From contig CATOGU010000041.1 of assembly GCA_951799445.1 (NCBI GenBank), positions 620,001 to 684,000 on the forward strand: DNA of 64,000 nucleotides, read 5' to 3'. This DNA comes from Pseudisothecium myosuroides (lineage: Eukaryota > Streptophyta > Bryopsida > Hypnales > Lembophyllaceae). How positions within the stretch are numbered: position 1 is the first letter of the stretch; every line of letters begins with the position of its first letter. Of this stretch, positions 11,634-21,595 are shown piece by piece. The position numbers and the translations under genes are program-made. Under the pieces are notes generated by a model. That model ran no database searches and was not told the DNA's origin. It worked only from the letters and a program-made list of their open reading frames with translations.

Positions 11634-12229
11634 ATGTCATGCAAACAATACAATGGGCAACCATCGAGGGATCCCTCGATAGAATAAAAACAACATCGAA
11701 AATAACAATTGGGGGATCCCTCGACAGAAGCAAACCAAGATCACAACATGTCGGAGCAGAGTCATTTAAGAAAAAAAAACTTAACGGAATAAAAGGAAAC
11801 GGTGTAGGAATGCCAAATCTCTTCGGGGGCGGAAATAATCTAGAATTTCAGAGTGTCTAAACAGAACTTACAATGGCATTGGAGGATTAAACAACGTCAG
11901 AGTATGAGCCAATTCTGATGATATTCAGTTACCAATCGAAGCAAAACAGATAGACAGGAAAAAATTATGACCTAACACATTAAAAGACAGAACAGATAGG
12001 CGGACAGACAAGGACTGTATAGAAAACATAACCAGGTAAGAGAAGCTAAGTCAATATAGTGAGCATTAAAAAGAAGAAATTTACATGCGAAAATTGCATT
12101 AGGGAAATGTAATAAGTCTCCTGGAATATATACACTATCGCCAGAGATCTGTTTTCGAACTCTGCACAGATCTAAATATATACAACACCATCCAGGGATC
12201 CCCCGATAGAAATAGAAGACAGAAATTGT
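11634..12229. other. Intergenic or intronic stretch with GGGATCC words
   Basis: No recognisable coding. It holds three oriented copies of the word, at 11663-11680, 11713-11725 and 12194-12208. The first is a perfect 18-bp palindrome, ATCGAGGGATCCCTCGAT. Confidence 0.55.
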
Positions 12230-12958
12230 CTACTGCGATTTAAGTTCACGCAAAATATCACGACACAGCGGCGAAGACAAGTCCGCTGGAGGCTGGGATC
12301 TTGGAAGAGGATTGATCCTGACATACTCCACCACAGGTACGTTTGAGTTGAGAAGACCGTCTAACCAGGGACGCAGTACACCGTTGAGGAAATTGTCATT
12401 CATAGCACCTAGCCACGATTGAGGGTGGACGGCGCTAAACCCGTCGTTCAGTAGGTTCTTGAGAGGACTATCATCAATTAGGATGATGTTCTCTACTGAC
12501 TCAAGACGGCGGTAACTCCTGTACAAGTCAAGCTTCTTCAAAAAATAGGGCTTACCAGGCCTATTCGATGACCAAAACATGGACTCCTTACAATACTTCT
12601 GAGATAGACAAAGAACGTCCCTCCGACTAAAAGAATAACCCTCCAGAATAAAAGTCATAACATCGTCCAAATTGAAGTTCGAAACACAGCTCCAAAAACC
12701 AAGGTCGGCTTTCCGTTGCAACCAGTTCAGAAACTCAGTCACACCCGGCCTGCGGTGCTGAATAAATTTCCCACTACCCCGAACCCTGTGAAGGAGCACT
12801 CCGTTCAGGTCAAGGACGACGGAGTACCGTCGAAGAGGTACCTCTTTTAAGATCATGTGCAGCTGAGGGTCAACCGTTGATAAATCTGCAGCACAAATGC
12901 ACCCCAGTGATTGTATGTCAGCAATTGAGACTCCAGTAGCGACAAGCTCGATGCCGAT
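12230..12958 (-). CDS. FCP1/NIF-type HAD phosphatase-like domain
   Basis: Terminal exon-like frame preceded by a strong acceptor (ttatttccag) at 12959. In the 249-codon frame starting at 12979, HAD motif I is DLNG at residues 57-60, motif II is WSC near 96, and the acidic motif is LIDDS near 167-171. The order and spacing match the FCP1 homology domain (CTD phosphatases, TIM50, NLI-interacting factors). The second Asp of DxDG, normally the general acid/base, is Asn, so catalysis is doubtful. Upstream, the frame past the 13141 stop (acidic Glu/Gly/Ser-rich, to about 12975) may be spliced to it. I cannot assign a specific family member. Confidence 0.6.
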   Translation of the reverse strand: MGIELVATGVSIADIQSLGCICAADLSTVDPQLHMILKEVPLRRYSVVLDLNGVLLHRVRGSGKFIQHRRPGVTEFLNWLQRKADLGFWSCVSNFNLDDVMTFILEGYSFSRRDVLCLSQKYCKESMFWSSNRPGKPYFLKKLDLYRSYRRLESVENIILIDDSPLKNLLNDGFSAVHPQSWLGAMNDNFLNGVLRPWLDGLLNSNVPVVEYVRINPLPRSQPPADLSSPLCRDILRELKSQ

Positions 12959-13140
12959 CTGGAAATAAGGAGACGTCACTATGCACCTGTGACTTCATTT
13001 TCCATAGACCCCTGTCCTTCCACTTCCGTTGCTATGACCCTCTCCGATGATTCTTCTCCCAACTCAGCGATCTGACCAGAACCCTCCCCCTGCACTTCCA
13101 ATACTGTAGAAGATACCCTCCCCGTTATTCCTTCTACAAG

Positions 13141-14424
13141 CTAAGCCTTCTCATCCGACACCTTTTCCTGTCCAAACGCGAGGTCAAAAACACTTTTGTA
13201 AGTGAAACAGTGCGCTTGCCTTACGGCTTCCAAATGCTTAGCCGGTTTGCTGTCCAGCTTGCGATTTGGGTCAAAAGAAAAACACGGAAACCCGCACATA
13301 TCTTTAATCAAACTGTCGAGACGGACCTTGTCACTGTGCGGAGCAACCGATGCATTAGAGTGCAGAATTGGTTGTGTCCGAGATCCTCGCCGTGGACTAA
13401 GCGGTACTAAATCACGTAACGTATCCAAGCAGACCTCCTCAGTAGAAGGACCAGTGTCATCAGAGGGGGCCTCAGTTGATACGGCACCAGAGGGCCCTGG
13501 GAGAGGGGTTGAAGTCATACAGGCATCCCCTAATGTCATACTGTCACTACCGACCTCTGCGTGGTGGCGGACAACATCAGGACCTACACAGGGATCCCTG
13601 GATGAAAGACTCTCTCCCTCGCCCCCAACTTTGACCACGGCCACATTCTTGACTGTACAGGGATCCCTCGATGGAGAGGTATCAGTACCGCCATGAACCT
13701 CAGGCCCGACCACATCAGACTGCGGAAGGGTCTGAGACGGCGATACACCTAGGGTTGCTTTCCGTGGCGCTTGGGATCCTGTCGATGTTCCACCCACTAC
13801 CTCCTCCCCAAATAGTGTAGAATCCATACGGGGATCCCCTGATGCAAGAGAATCCCTGACTCCCTCTACCATATGTCGAACGACATTTTGCTGAGAGAGG
13901 GATTCTAAGTCTTCTGTACTGTGGATAGGGCTGCCTCGCAATTGAGGTTTAGAACGAAGAACCTGACCAGATTCACCAATCCCGGAAACTGTTGCTACTG
14001 CCCCAGCCGGGTCCCGCTGTACTCGCTCAGGCTGTTCAAATGCGGGAGTTGCTGGTGAATTGGAGCGTAGAGGCGGCGATCTGGACTGGCTCCTTCGGCT
14101 CCGACCAGAAGAGGGCGCCTGCACGATCCCTTCCGGCGCGGCAGGTTTAGGACTTCTTTCAGTTCTGGGATGAAGTAGATTCTGCATTGGGTGTTCCCGT
14201 TTCTTCTTCGAACTCGCGGCAGCCATCTTCACCGGCTTCTCGAACTGCCGCGCTGACTTGTGGGAGGGATTTTTACGCGCAGACTTCTGACGGGAATCAC
14301 CCTTACCCTTGGCAGCATCTCGATTCAACAGCACTTTCGCGTAATCTAGAGGCGCCTTCGTCACGATCTCGGACATGAGCGGTCGCTTCCCCTTGGACGG
14401 GTCAAAAGACTTGTCCTGCATAAC
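13141..14424 (-). CDS. Ser/Pro-rich protein with degenerate tandem repeats
   Basis: Long frame, about 425 codons from the likely acceptor pair at 14415/14424 (ttccag then gttatgcag, both in phase). The N-terminal part is Lys/Arg-rich and the middle Ser/Pro/Arg-rich. At least four degenerate repeats of roughly 30-35 residues share a core like DSLxSGDPxM or ESLSSRDPC. Each DP core is encoded by the GGGATCC word. The frame ends at a single TAG (13141-13143), after which 50-odd more codons stay open toward the HAD domain. It may therefore be one protein with that domain, broken by a nonsense mutation. No known domain recognised. Confidence 0.5.
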   Translation of the reverse strand, partial: VMQDKSFDPSKGKRPLMSEIVTKAPLDYAKVLLNRDAAKGKGDSRQKSARKNPSHKSARQFEKPVKMAAASSKKKREHPMQNLLHPRTERSPKPAAPEGIVQAPSSGRSRRSQSRSPPLRSNSPATPAFEQPERVQRDPAGAVATVSGIGESGQVLRSKPQLRGSPIHSTEDLESLSQQNVVRHMVEGVRDSLASGDPRMDSTLFGEEVVGGTSTGSQAPRKATLGVSPSQTLPQSDVVGPEVHGGTDTSPSRDPCTVKNVAVVKVGGEGESLSSRDPCVGPDVVRHHAEVGSDSMTLGDACMTSTPLPGPSGAVSTEAPSDDTGPSTEEVCLDTLRDLVPLSPRRGSRTQPILHSNASVAPHSDKVRLDSLIKDMCGFPCFSFDPNRKLDSKPAKHLEAVRQAHCFTYKSVFDLAFGQEKVSDEKA

Positions 14425-14531
14425 CTGGAAGCATAAGTAGACAACAGCACCAAAAGGAATGTCAAACACTGGTCCAAAGTGTTTCAAGCAGGCATACAGG
14501 GATCCCCCTATGAATGTCATGAACTACGAAC

Positions 14532-14726
14532 CTGTGCAGATGGAGAGGATTCCTCATCGTCGTCGTTGCCATTCGATTTCACAGGTGATGACCGAATCTT
14601 TGTCTCCAAAGAAACCGCGTACGTGCCTTTCCCAGACTTAATGGTTAACTTCTTCCTGGGCACTGGGCGCGAGCGACCCTTGCCCTTGGTCAGAGTAGTC
14701 GCACGGGATGTCCGAGGGTTCTCATC
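14532..14726 (-). CDS. Lys/Arg/Ser-rich internal exon of the same locus
   Basis: Bounded by a good acceptor (tatcttgcag) and a donor (cacag|gttcg). The frame is in phase 0 with the next exon at 14424. It encodes a basic stretch (GKGRSRPVPRKKLTIKSGK) followed by an acidic NDDDEESSPS tail. The intron below it (14425-14531) carries a GGGATCC word at 14499. Confidence 0.45.
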
Positions 14727-14794
14727 CTGCAAGATACCCAATGAACGCAATCAGAAAACCCGTAACCATGAACAGAAAGACAATCTCAATCGAA

Positions 14795-14954
14795 TACGTC
14801 GACCCAACCCAATATCCATCACACTTTGGAGGTGAGAGCTTATTATCTGAGGTTGAGACTTCGAAGCCATGCACAAAATGACCAGGGCCCCCCGGCTTTT
14901 CTGAGGGGTAACATCAGGAGCATTGAACGTGAAGTAGTTCCAGAGGGCTACCAC
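14795..14954 (-). pseudogene. Condensin II CAP-D3-like HEAT exon
   Basis: Likely exon starting after the acceptor tttcatgcag at 14955. It encodes a helical segment containing SRGALVILCMASKSQP and ISSHLQSVMDIGLGRR. To my knowledge this resembles the conserved HEAT region of plant condensin-2 subunit D3, where an RGALxxLCMAxKS...SHLQ...DIGFGR pattern occurs. No other CAP-D3 exon is visible. It is therefore either a captured fragment or part of a chimeric locus with the basic and HAD-like segments downstream on the same strand. Exact 3' limit uncertain. Confidence 0.45.
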
Positions 14955-15011
14955 CTGCATGAAATCGGTCTCAGAAGACAGATCTATTGTAGCGTGCCAA
15001 CTGTATGCCAA

Positions 15012-15830
15012 TAATTATACTCTGCAGAATTGAATATTGGAATAAAAAGAGTCGAGTGAAACCAGAGGCCGCCGAGACCCCTCAAGAAAAGGACACGATT
15101 ACAAATAAAGCTACGTCAGATCATCAACCGCAACAACCATCACAATGAGATAGCAAAATCACCCCAAACACCATCTCCGAACAACAAATCGCCAGCAGCA
15201 AGGGCAATAACGAGAACTTGCAATAAATCAAAGAAAAGATCCATCGTGATAAACAAGCCTGAATGATACGCGTGAATAATGGGCAAATTGCAAATACCAC
15301 CACCAGCAGACCTGACCCACAAGAATGATAGGTAGGCCCCGCCCCTGATTCCTTGTTGGGTACGTAACAAGAACTGGCCTTTTCCATCCAGAATTCCAGA
15401 TCACCAGTTGTGTGTGTCACAGCTTGAAATAGCAGTGCCCAGGATTCGAGGGAAATTTAACACAGTCACAGTTAGAAACTGAACTGCATCTTAATCTGCA
15501 GTTAGTACCGGTATGGGGCTGTCTCAGTAATCCTCAAATGGGTGGCTATATACACCAGCAATATTCCACAGCACCAAAAAAAAATGGCTATAAAGAGCAA
15601 TATGTTTAAGTTATACCAAAAACATTTCACAGCACCGGAAAAACTGTGAAAAAACAGCGTGTTAAAAGTTGAGAAAAGTACTGTACATAGTTCATATGGT
15701 AGTGGTTTGAGCAACCAGAGCTATTTGTGAGAACCACCACCAGAAGCAAACCCGGTAAAATTGTTACTTCCACTGACAAGCCCCTTGACCAACTTCTATG
15801 GTCTTTTCACCTCCCAACACCCCTTTCCTT
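15012..15830 (-). other. Unassigned, possible upstream exons or introns
   Basis: Minus-strand frames at 15124-15420 and 15502-15714 are hydrophobic but match nothing that I know. Several plausible splice-site strings are present without a convincing gene model. Confidence 0.25.
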
Positions 15831-16140
15831 CCCCCATTACTCATAAAATCCACGTTCCTCAATACAAAATTCCCCCATTAGTCATAAAATCCACATTCCT
15901 CAATATAAAAAATAAAAAATAAAAAATTTCTTAGAACTCCGTCCTTCATGAAAGAATCCCATCGTTTACAAATTTTGCATTATGTGAAACCCTAATTCAG
16001 CAATCAGCCTCTGTCCTTTTTGACAGAGTCTCATCAGTTAAAAACATTCTATGAAACCCTAATTCAGCAATTAGACTCCATTCTTTGTGATTGAGTCTCA
16101 CTATTTACAAATCCTTCATCCTAGACGAAACCCTAATTGT
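15831..16140 (-). promoter_or_regulatory. Telo-box-bearing tandem repeat upstream of the FCP1-like locus
   Basis: Three AAACCCTAA telo-boxes at 15987, 16054 and 16128 sit in three imperfect units of about 70 bp (each with gaaaccctaattcagcaat). A second pair of about 41-bp units (cataaaatccac.ttcctcaata) lies at 15840-15905. Telo-boxes are typical of promoters and 5' UTRs of plant genes for translation and growth. Position is right for the minus-strand locus, but either direction is possible. Confidence 0.4.
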
Positions 16141-16260
16141 TACGTCGATAGAACTGGATCTTTAGCAATTCAACTTTCCCTTTTCCCTTTCACCTTAGAT
16201 TAATCAGCGCTTCCTTTCACCTCAAATTTATCCGCGCGTGGAGCGTGCATTGCGCAACCT

Positions 16261-17414
16261 CCTCGTATATATATATATATGTCTGACGCCTGATATTGCA
16301 CATGACAAATTTCAAGTATGAGTGACATTCTTGTCTAATAAGGCCCAATTTATCAGCTGAGAAAATTTTAAAATCTACTTTTAATATGACTCAAAATGTA
16401 AAATCTAACAAGTGTATATTGATTTGAGATTCTTTAATAAAATGAAACAGAAATATGTCAAGATTAAAAATAAAAATTCCTTTATTTAAAAGTCAGCCTT
16501 AAACTTGACCTTACTAGAGGGACAAGGGGTACACCTAATCATATATACTCAAATATATCATTCTCCTAGGTTATAGTTGATGGTGGGAACAGTGTTGGTT
16601 GTGAGATTCCTAGTACCGTTCTCTCTGATTGCTCATTTTCTCATGTTTCCGCCAGATTTTGCCGGCACTCGTTTGAGTTCATGAATTGCAGTTGATTTCC
16701 GAGGGTTTTGTGCGTTTTACGTGCAAGGAGAGATCCCAGTTGCACTATGCACTAGTTTCTGATTGTTTTGAGATGTCGGAGTTGTTACAGTAACGGCGTA
16801 TGTAGGATAGTCAAAATTTAATTTTTGTATAAGAAAAATTGACTGAATGTAGTCAAATGCATATGACTGTACGTAGTCATTGTACTCATAAGTATATGAC
16901 TAGGCATAGTCAAAAATTTGAGAATACCAGGCCAGATTTCATTTGAGGTCCCAAACACTATTGGGAACGCTTCTTTGGGAACCATATTGGCACCAACTTG
17001 ACTGGTAGTCAAAACACAAAAACGACTAGGAGTTGGTAACTACAAGGAGTCCAGTCAAATAGCCGTTTTTTGTTCATCTGGGGTCATAAAACCTAGTAAA
17101 AAACGGCCCTTTTTTTGTAGTGTCTTCTATAACTCAAGGCAAGAGCCATGATTACTAAACACTGCAAAAAAGGCCTCACGATTTTTTGGAATCTTCATCT
17201 CAACAAAGAATTACAATTACAAAAAACATGCATACCCTTCCTAAGTTTCTGCAAGATTGTCAAATACTTTGAAAAAACCACCCCTCTTTTTGGACTGCCA
17301 GCACAGACGCCAGCTAGGTTTGGAGGTAAGAGTGGCGCTTGGTGAGAACAAGCTTGACTAAAGACAGACTTCCACCGGTTTTTGTTATCTCGTAAGTCCA
17401 AGTGCGAATCGGCC
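16261..17414. other. Unassigned; possible CACTA-type end at 17119
   Basis: No gene. The segment 16803-17119 is rich in agtca/tgact half-sites and ends in tttttttgtagtg, the inverse of a CACTACAAAAAAA terminus. Its partner end was not found, so the element is not delimited. A short (TA)n run lies at 16267-16280. Confidence 0.3.
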
Positions 17415-18198
17415 TTAACCCTTGCACGTCCTAGCGTGCCGCTGTGACCAGTACAATACGGGGTATTTTGCTTGTATTTGGAATAGATCCACACCTCTAT
17501 TACATTTGACACCAACAAAGAAGTTGGAGAGTAGATCAATGCGGTTCTAGTGAGCTACTTGAGATCCCAAATTGAAATTTCCTAGGGTATGTCAGACATT
17601 GAGTTTAGCCACCTTCCATAACTCAAGTTTCATACCCTAGATATGAGCTTTGATAACTAGGGGTTATGAGTGCCCCATGTCAAAGTTATGTCTTCCCATA
17701 AGCCCCTTAACACATATAGTTATGACTATTCATCTTACTCTCATCCATAAGTCCTCACATAGATGCATCTTGCTCTGTTGTATGTTTAACATCTAAATGT
17801 CCAAAGAGCCCAATATGGTTGAAGGGTGTGCTTGGATGTGTGAAATTAGACAAAAGATGCATTTTGAGCTCAAATTTTGGTTTGTCACTGAAGTGCAAAT
17901 GGAGTTGCTAGTTCAACAAAAATTTCCTTGAAGTGCCTACTTTGCTCTAGATTCTACATGGAACATAGAGAATATTGTATTTTTTCAACAATTAGGAGAC
18001 AAATGTCTTTGGGCAATTGAAGAGAGCGGCTTATAAAGCAGATGTGACAAATGCTCCAATGTCTTGTATTGTACAAGAGAGAAATTTAGTGATATGTTAC
18101 TTGTTTTTGTCTTGATTTGGGCAAGGTTTTGTTAAATAAGACACACATCACCAAAACATCTGTGCAAATGTCAGTTTCAGAACTGCTTCTAATCAAAA

Positions 18199-18346
18199 CA
18201 CTACAAGAAAGTGTGTCCAAATTGACAGGCCCAATTGACTAGAAGTGTCCAAAATGACAAAAAATTGTCAAATTGGACACTTTTAGTCAATTGGACCTGT
18301 CAATTTGGACATAGTTCTGTCATTTTGGACGGTCTTCCTTGTAGTG
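18199..18346. mobile_element. CACTA hairpin MITE, copy 1
   Basis: 148 bp from CACTACAAGAAAGTGTGTCC to its near-inverse ending CTTGTAGTG, flanked by AAA on both sides. Internal arms (caattgactagaagtgtcc / ttttagtcaattggacctg) pair over most of the length. A second copy is at 47587-47735. Confidence 0.8.
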
Positions 18347-18349
18347 AAA

Positions 18350-19280
18350 TCTAGGCATGTGGACAACTTTTAGGGTGTTTATAACACGTTGTTAGATTTT
18401 CACAAAGTTGTTTCACAAGTTGTGGTCCTCTACCGTTTGGTGTGAATATTAATGCATACATTTAAATCCAAATTTCAAACATTGAAATATTAGAGAATAT
18501 CATTTTGTAGTGGATAACTCAAACCACCCATTTTACTAATTAGCAAAAAATATTACTATTGACTAGAATAAAGTACAACTACAAACTAGAATGGGCATAG
18601 TTTGTTTAGCGTGGACCATCTCTACAACTAATTATCTTCAGATGTTAGGGGTCCACGTGGTCCCCTCAAGCACATGTTTATGCATAGTTGTTTTATAATC
18701 ATGTTAGGAAAAACAATTATGTATAACAAGACAATGATTATGGGATATATATATCACAAGCAGTCAAGCACGCATCACAAATCTAACTATCCAAGCTTTC
18801 AAGACTCACTTTTCAATCTAAAAACTAAACAGCTCAAATTAGGTAAATTGCACTCATTGCCATGTCAAAATTTCCAACATAAGTTCTCTTAGTAACTGCT
18901 TGTAAATATACATGTCTAAACCCTAAATTGCATAAGCACTGACAATCTAAAAGGCAAATGGCAAAGCAAGCATAAGTTCAGCAAACAAAAAGACTAGCTA
19001 TTGGTTTTGCGCAAATTTATATTACTTAATGAGAAGTGAAGGTCGAGATCGGCTTGCACAATCACGTAGAGGCAGGAAGTTAACTTTGAAGAAAAGTCAT
19101 CACTGACAGTCTTTGCAAAATTGTAAAGACATACAATATATTAGTGTGCAAAGTGTTAGTAGAAAGAAAAGAAAAAAGCTTTCCATTTGATGCAACAACA
19201 TTTTATCAAATAGATACTAAATTTGTACGTGAAGAGATATCTGAGTTTATTACAATTGCAAATGTGTTTAATAAAGCTCA
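18350..19280. other. Transposon interior without recognisable coding
   Basis: AT-rich filler of the Pack-type element. The small ORF at 18674-18892 is not convincing. Confidence 0.4.
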
Positions 19281-19289
19281 ATAGCGTAC

Positions 19290-19451
19290 CTTCTTCTCTA
19301 GTATTACAATATCACCAGTTTTTGGAGGTTCTAGATTTTCCAATTTTTTCAGGGCTTCTCAAAATCCCTCCGTAGCAGCACTTTCATTGCCCAAGGCAAA
19401 ATTGACATCTGCAACCTTTGCTAATGACACTGCAAAATCTAGTAGTTGTTC
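19290..19451 (-). pseudogene. Captured exon, TPR-like helical segment
   Basis: Minus-strand exon with acceptor ctcttgtag and donor aag|gtacgc. The peptide includes LLDFAVSLAKVADVNFALGN, then ESAATEGF, an in-frame TGA, and EALKKLENL. The pattern suits a TPR-like helical repeat protein. The TGA looks like a small compensated indel in a GFEEAL-type codon run. It follows the two exons upstream on the same strand. Confidence 0.45.
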
Positions 19452-19533
19452 TACAAGAGAGAAAGACAAATATAGTTACAAATTTGTTTAAAGGAGAATT
19501 TATCTAATCATCCAGCAGACACTTTAAAGAAAA

Positions 19534-19749
19534 TTATTTGTGATGGTGTGTTTTGCAAAATATTCCTTTTGGAAAATACTCCCTTAGTCCCTCTAAAAAC
19601 GTCCAAAAAGCTTCCTTGTAAAGGATCAATTGTGTTTTTAGTCTTTGTGCTAGTGACACATGCATTCTAGAGTCAATATACCATCTACCAAATGCATGCA
19701 AAATCTCCAGCTTTGATGTTGCTATTATGGGCACCCAAATTCCATGCAA
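19534..19749 (-). pseudogene. Possible further captured exon or intron, weak
   Basis: 71-codon frame between two better captured exons. The helical stretch LAQRLKTQLILYKEAFWTFL could be coding, but the flanking splice sites are unclear. Confidence 0.2.
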
Positions 19750-20036
19750 AAAGTACCATATTTATGCATGATGCCAGCTCCTCATTATTGATGATTTAAT
19801 GACTAATAGCAACAATGGTACCTCATATAGGCAAGGCCAAACTTGTTAGGAGAGGAGTGCTCTCTAATTGCTTAATTTGCCCCCATGAGATCATTAAACA
19901 TGGAAAACGCGTTCTTAGCATTTGAAATCAGCAAAAGGGAGCTTTTTAGTGGTACAAGAAATGTGTCTGAAATGGAGCTTTTTAGAGGGACAGAGGGAGT
20001 AACAAAAATCGAAGTCTGAAAGATGAAGATTGAAAC

Positions 20037-20141
20037 CTGAAAATAGCTTTTCAAATATGCTCATGTCGTGTTCAATCAGCCGCAGTGCACAGCGTGGCTT
20101 GTCTTTGAACAACATCCTCGTTAATTGAAGCTCCAAAGGAC
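20037..20141 (-). pseudogene. Captured internal exon
   Basis: Exon with acceptor gcatgcag and donor tttcag|gtttca. It encodes GPLELQLTRMLFKDKPRCAL and continues RLIEHDMSIFEKLFS. Together with the exons at 20349-20526 and 19290-19451 it forms a collinear minus-strand gene piece. Host gene not identified. Confidence 0.45.
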
Positions 20142-20348
20142 CTGCATGCAAGACAGAGGACGTAACGATTTCAATGACAACAACAGCAAGGGATTGTAAG
20201 TAAAGCTTCAAGATAATACAGACTTCACAAAAAAGGCTTGAATATTCATAGCATTAGCGTTGTGCATAAATTAGGGTTTACAAGCGTGTGCACGACGTTG
20301 ACAGCTTTCCCGCATCGTATTCTGGAAGAGATCCAAAAAGAAATTCAC

Positions 20349-20526
20349 CTTTGTATGGAGGTCTTTGATCCAAACTCTAATGAAGACAGGCTGGTAATGA
20401 GCTACATCCGCGCTTCGGCATCCAACACCTTTTCCAATACAACTCCAATATTGTCTAGCCAGTCTCTCCTCCACTGGGCGTCCTCGGCATTGCCACCAGG
20501 CTTTTGATCCAAATACAACAACACCA
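20349..20526 (-). pseudogene. Captured first exon with one stop
   Basis: ATG at 20526 opens MVLLYLDQKPGGNAEDAQWR and the following DWLDNIGVVLEKVLDAEARM. A TAG interrupts, then LITSLSSLEFGSKTSIQ runs to a donor (aaag|gtgaat). The GC-rich DNA just upstream (20560-20720) may be the captured promoter or 5' UTR. The stop indicates loss of coding function. Confidence 0.45.
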
Positions 20527-20948
20527 TTGTCGCAAATCAAATTGCCTCCGATTCAATAATGTATTTCAAAATCCGGGACGAGCGAGCGCGATGAGTTGCG
20601 CAACAAGAGAGTTGCTCGATGAAGAGCTTTGATAAAAGTTATTGTGAGTCTAGCCTTGCGCCTCGCGGTGGTGGATCTAGTCGCGGTCGCACCGTGCCTG
20701 AGAGTCTTGACCTGAAGGAGAGATGACGAGAAGCGTATGAGCTTCCATAAGCCTTAGAGATCACCTCCGGAGATGGCCTCTAACATAAGCCTACGGAAGC
20801 TCTTAACTCAGGTTATGAGCTTCCATTACTCCTAGTTATGGAAGCTCATAACTTTGAGTTAGGAGCCATGTCTGACATACCCTAATGGTAGCAAATGACA
20901 AATATACGTCAGCGTATCTACGGTTCCCTCTCGACGTACAAGGGTTAA

Positions 20949-21169
20949 GAATACATGGCCGTAGGAGGGGCTAATCAACCAGAACGAATGCGAGTTTCTT
21001 GCCACGAGGACGAGATTCCGGATGGATGAAAAAGACACTGGCTTCGGTGCCCGAGTCCAAAGACGGGTGGCGCGTGCACACTGACCCCTCCAACACAACG
21101 CTCCTCGCCCCAAACCAGGTTGCGCAATTCAGCAATTCCTCACAGAGCTTTGCGGTGCGTGTGGCAGCG
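20949..21169. other. 5' flank of complex I pseudogene
   Basis: GC-richer DNA with an upstream in-frame extension (ATG at 20999) of the following frame. Too poorly supported to call as N-terminus. Confidence 0.3.
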
Positions 21170-21581
21170 ATGGCGAGCAACATCGTTCCCAAGGACGTGG
21201 TGGGGAAGGTGAGGAGGCTGGTGCCGGAAGATCCCGTGGGCACAGCCAAGTCCTTCCTCCAGAAAGTGGTGTAGCCGTGGGCCATCACGGGCCCAACCGC
21301 GACGTCGGAGTTTCTGGAATCGGTCCCTCAAGCCAAAGACTACCGCAAAATTGCTCGTGCGGCCTGCCATCCGTCACGCCGAGACCGACAAGGTGTTTGA
21401 CATCAAGTACCACACGCGGGACAGGAAGCGGAGCGTGAAGACGACGGTGCAAGAGATGGACCCTGTTGCATTGGCCGCTGAGCTCGAGGGTTTGCCGCCT
21501 ACGCCTGGCAACGGGCGACAGTATGTCATGGGAACGGCGTATCACATGGACGATGAGCCGAACGATGGATACCAAGAGTGA
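21170..21581 (+). pseudogene. NDUFA7/B14.5a-like complex I subunit, intronless pseudogene
   Basis: ATG at 21170 opens MASNIVPKDVVGKVRRLVPE, interrupted by TAG at 21272. Then follows PWAITGPTATSEFLESVPQA, a frameshift near 21340-21355, and a segment with DKVFDIKYHTRDRKRS that ends DGYQE at a TGA. The YYTRDRRR-type core and the GP..SPE(F/Y) motif recall mitochondrial NADH dehydrogenase subunit B14.5a homologues of plants. No intron seen, so it may be a retrocopy. The two lesions make it non-functional as a full protein. Identification rests on memory of the family and is moderate at best. Confidence 0.4.
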
Positions 21582-21595
21582 ATCAGTCAGTGAAA

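Larger units (their letters stand above)
17585..20882. mobile_element. 3.3-kb TIR transposon carrying host exons (Pack-type)
   Basis: Terminal inverted repeats GGGTATGTCAGACAT and ATGTCTGACATACCC, flanked by TA on both sides. The site before insertion is known from other family B copies (ttcttattggtagc), which makes the borders firm. Subterminal repeats of gagcttccataac type occur in both orientations at 20730-20860. No transposase is seen. The right half holds minus-strand exons with proper splice sites and nonsense lesions, which look like captured host gene sequence. A CACTA hairpin sits inside at 18199. Confidence 0.75.
17415..20948 (+). mobile_element. TTAA element, family B copy 3, split by a later insertion
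   Basis: TTAACCCTTGCACGTCC at the left and ACGTACAAGGGTTAA at the right frame a normal B body. It runs from gaccagtacaatac to aaattga, then is broken at 17585 and resumes at 20883 with tggtagcaaatgac. Removing the insert leaves a 234-bp element, the same length as the other B copies. Confidence 0.75.
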
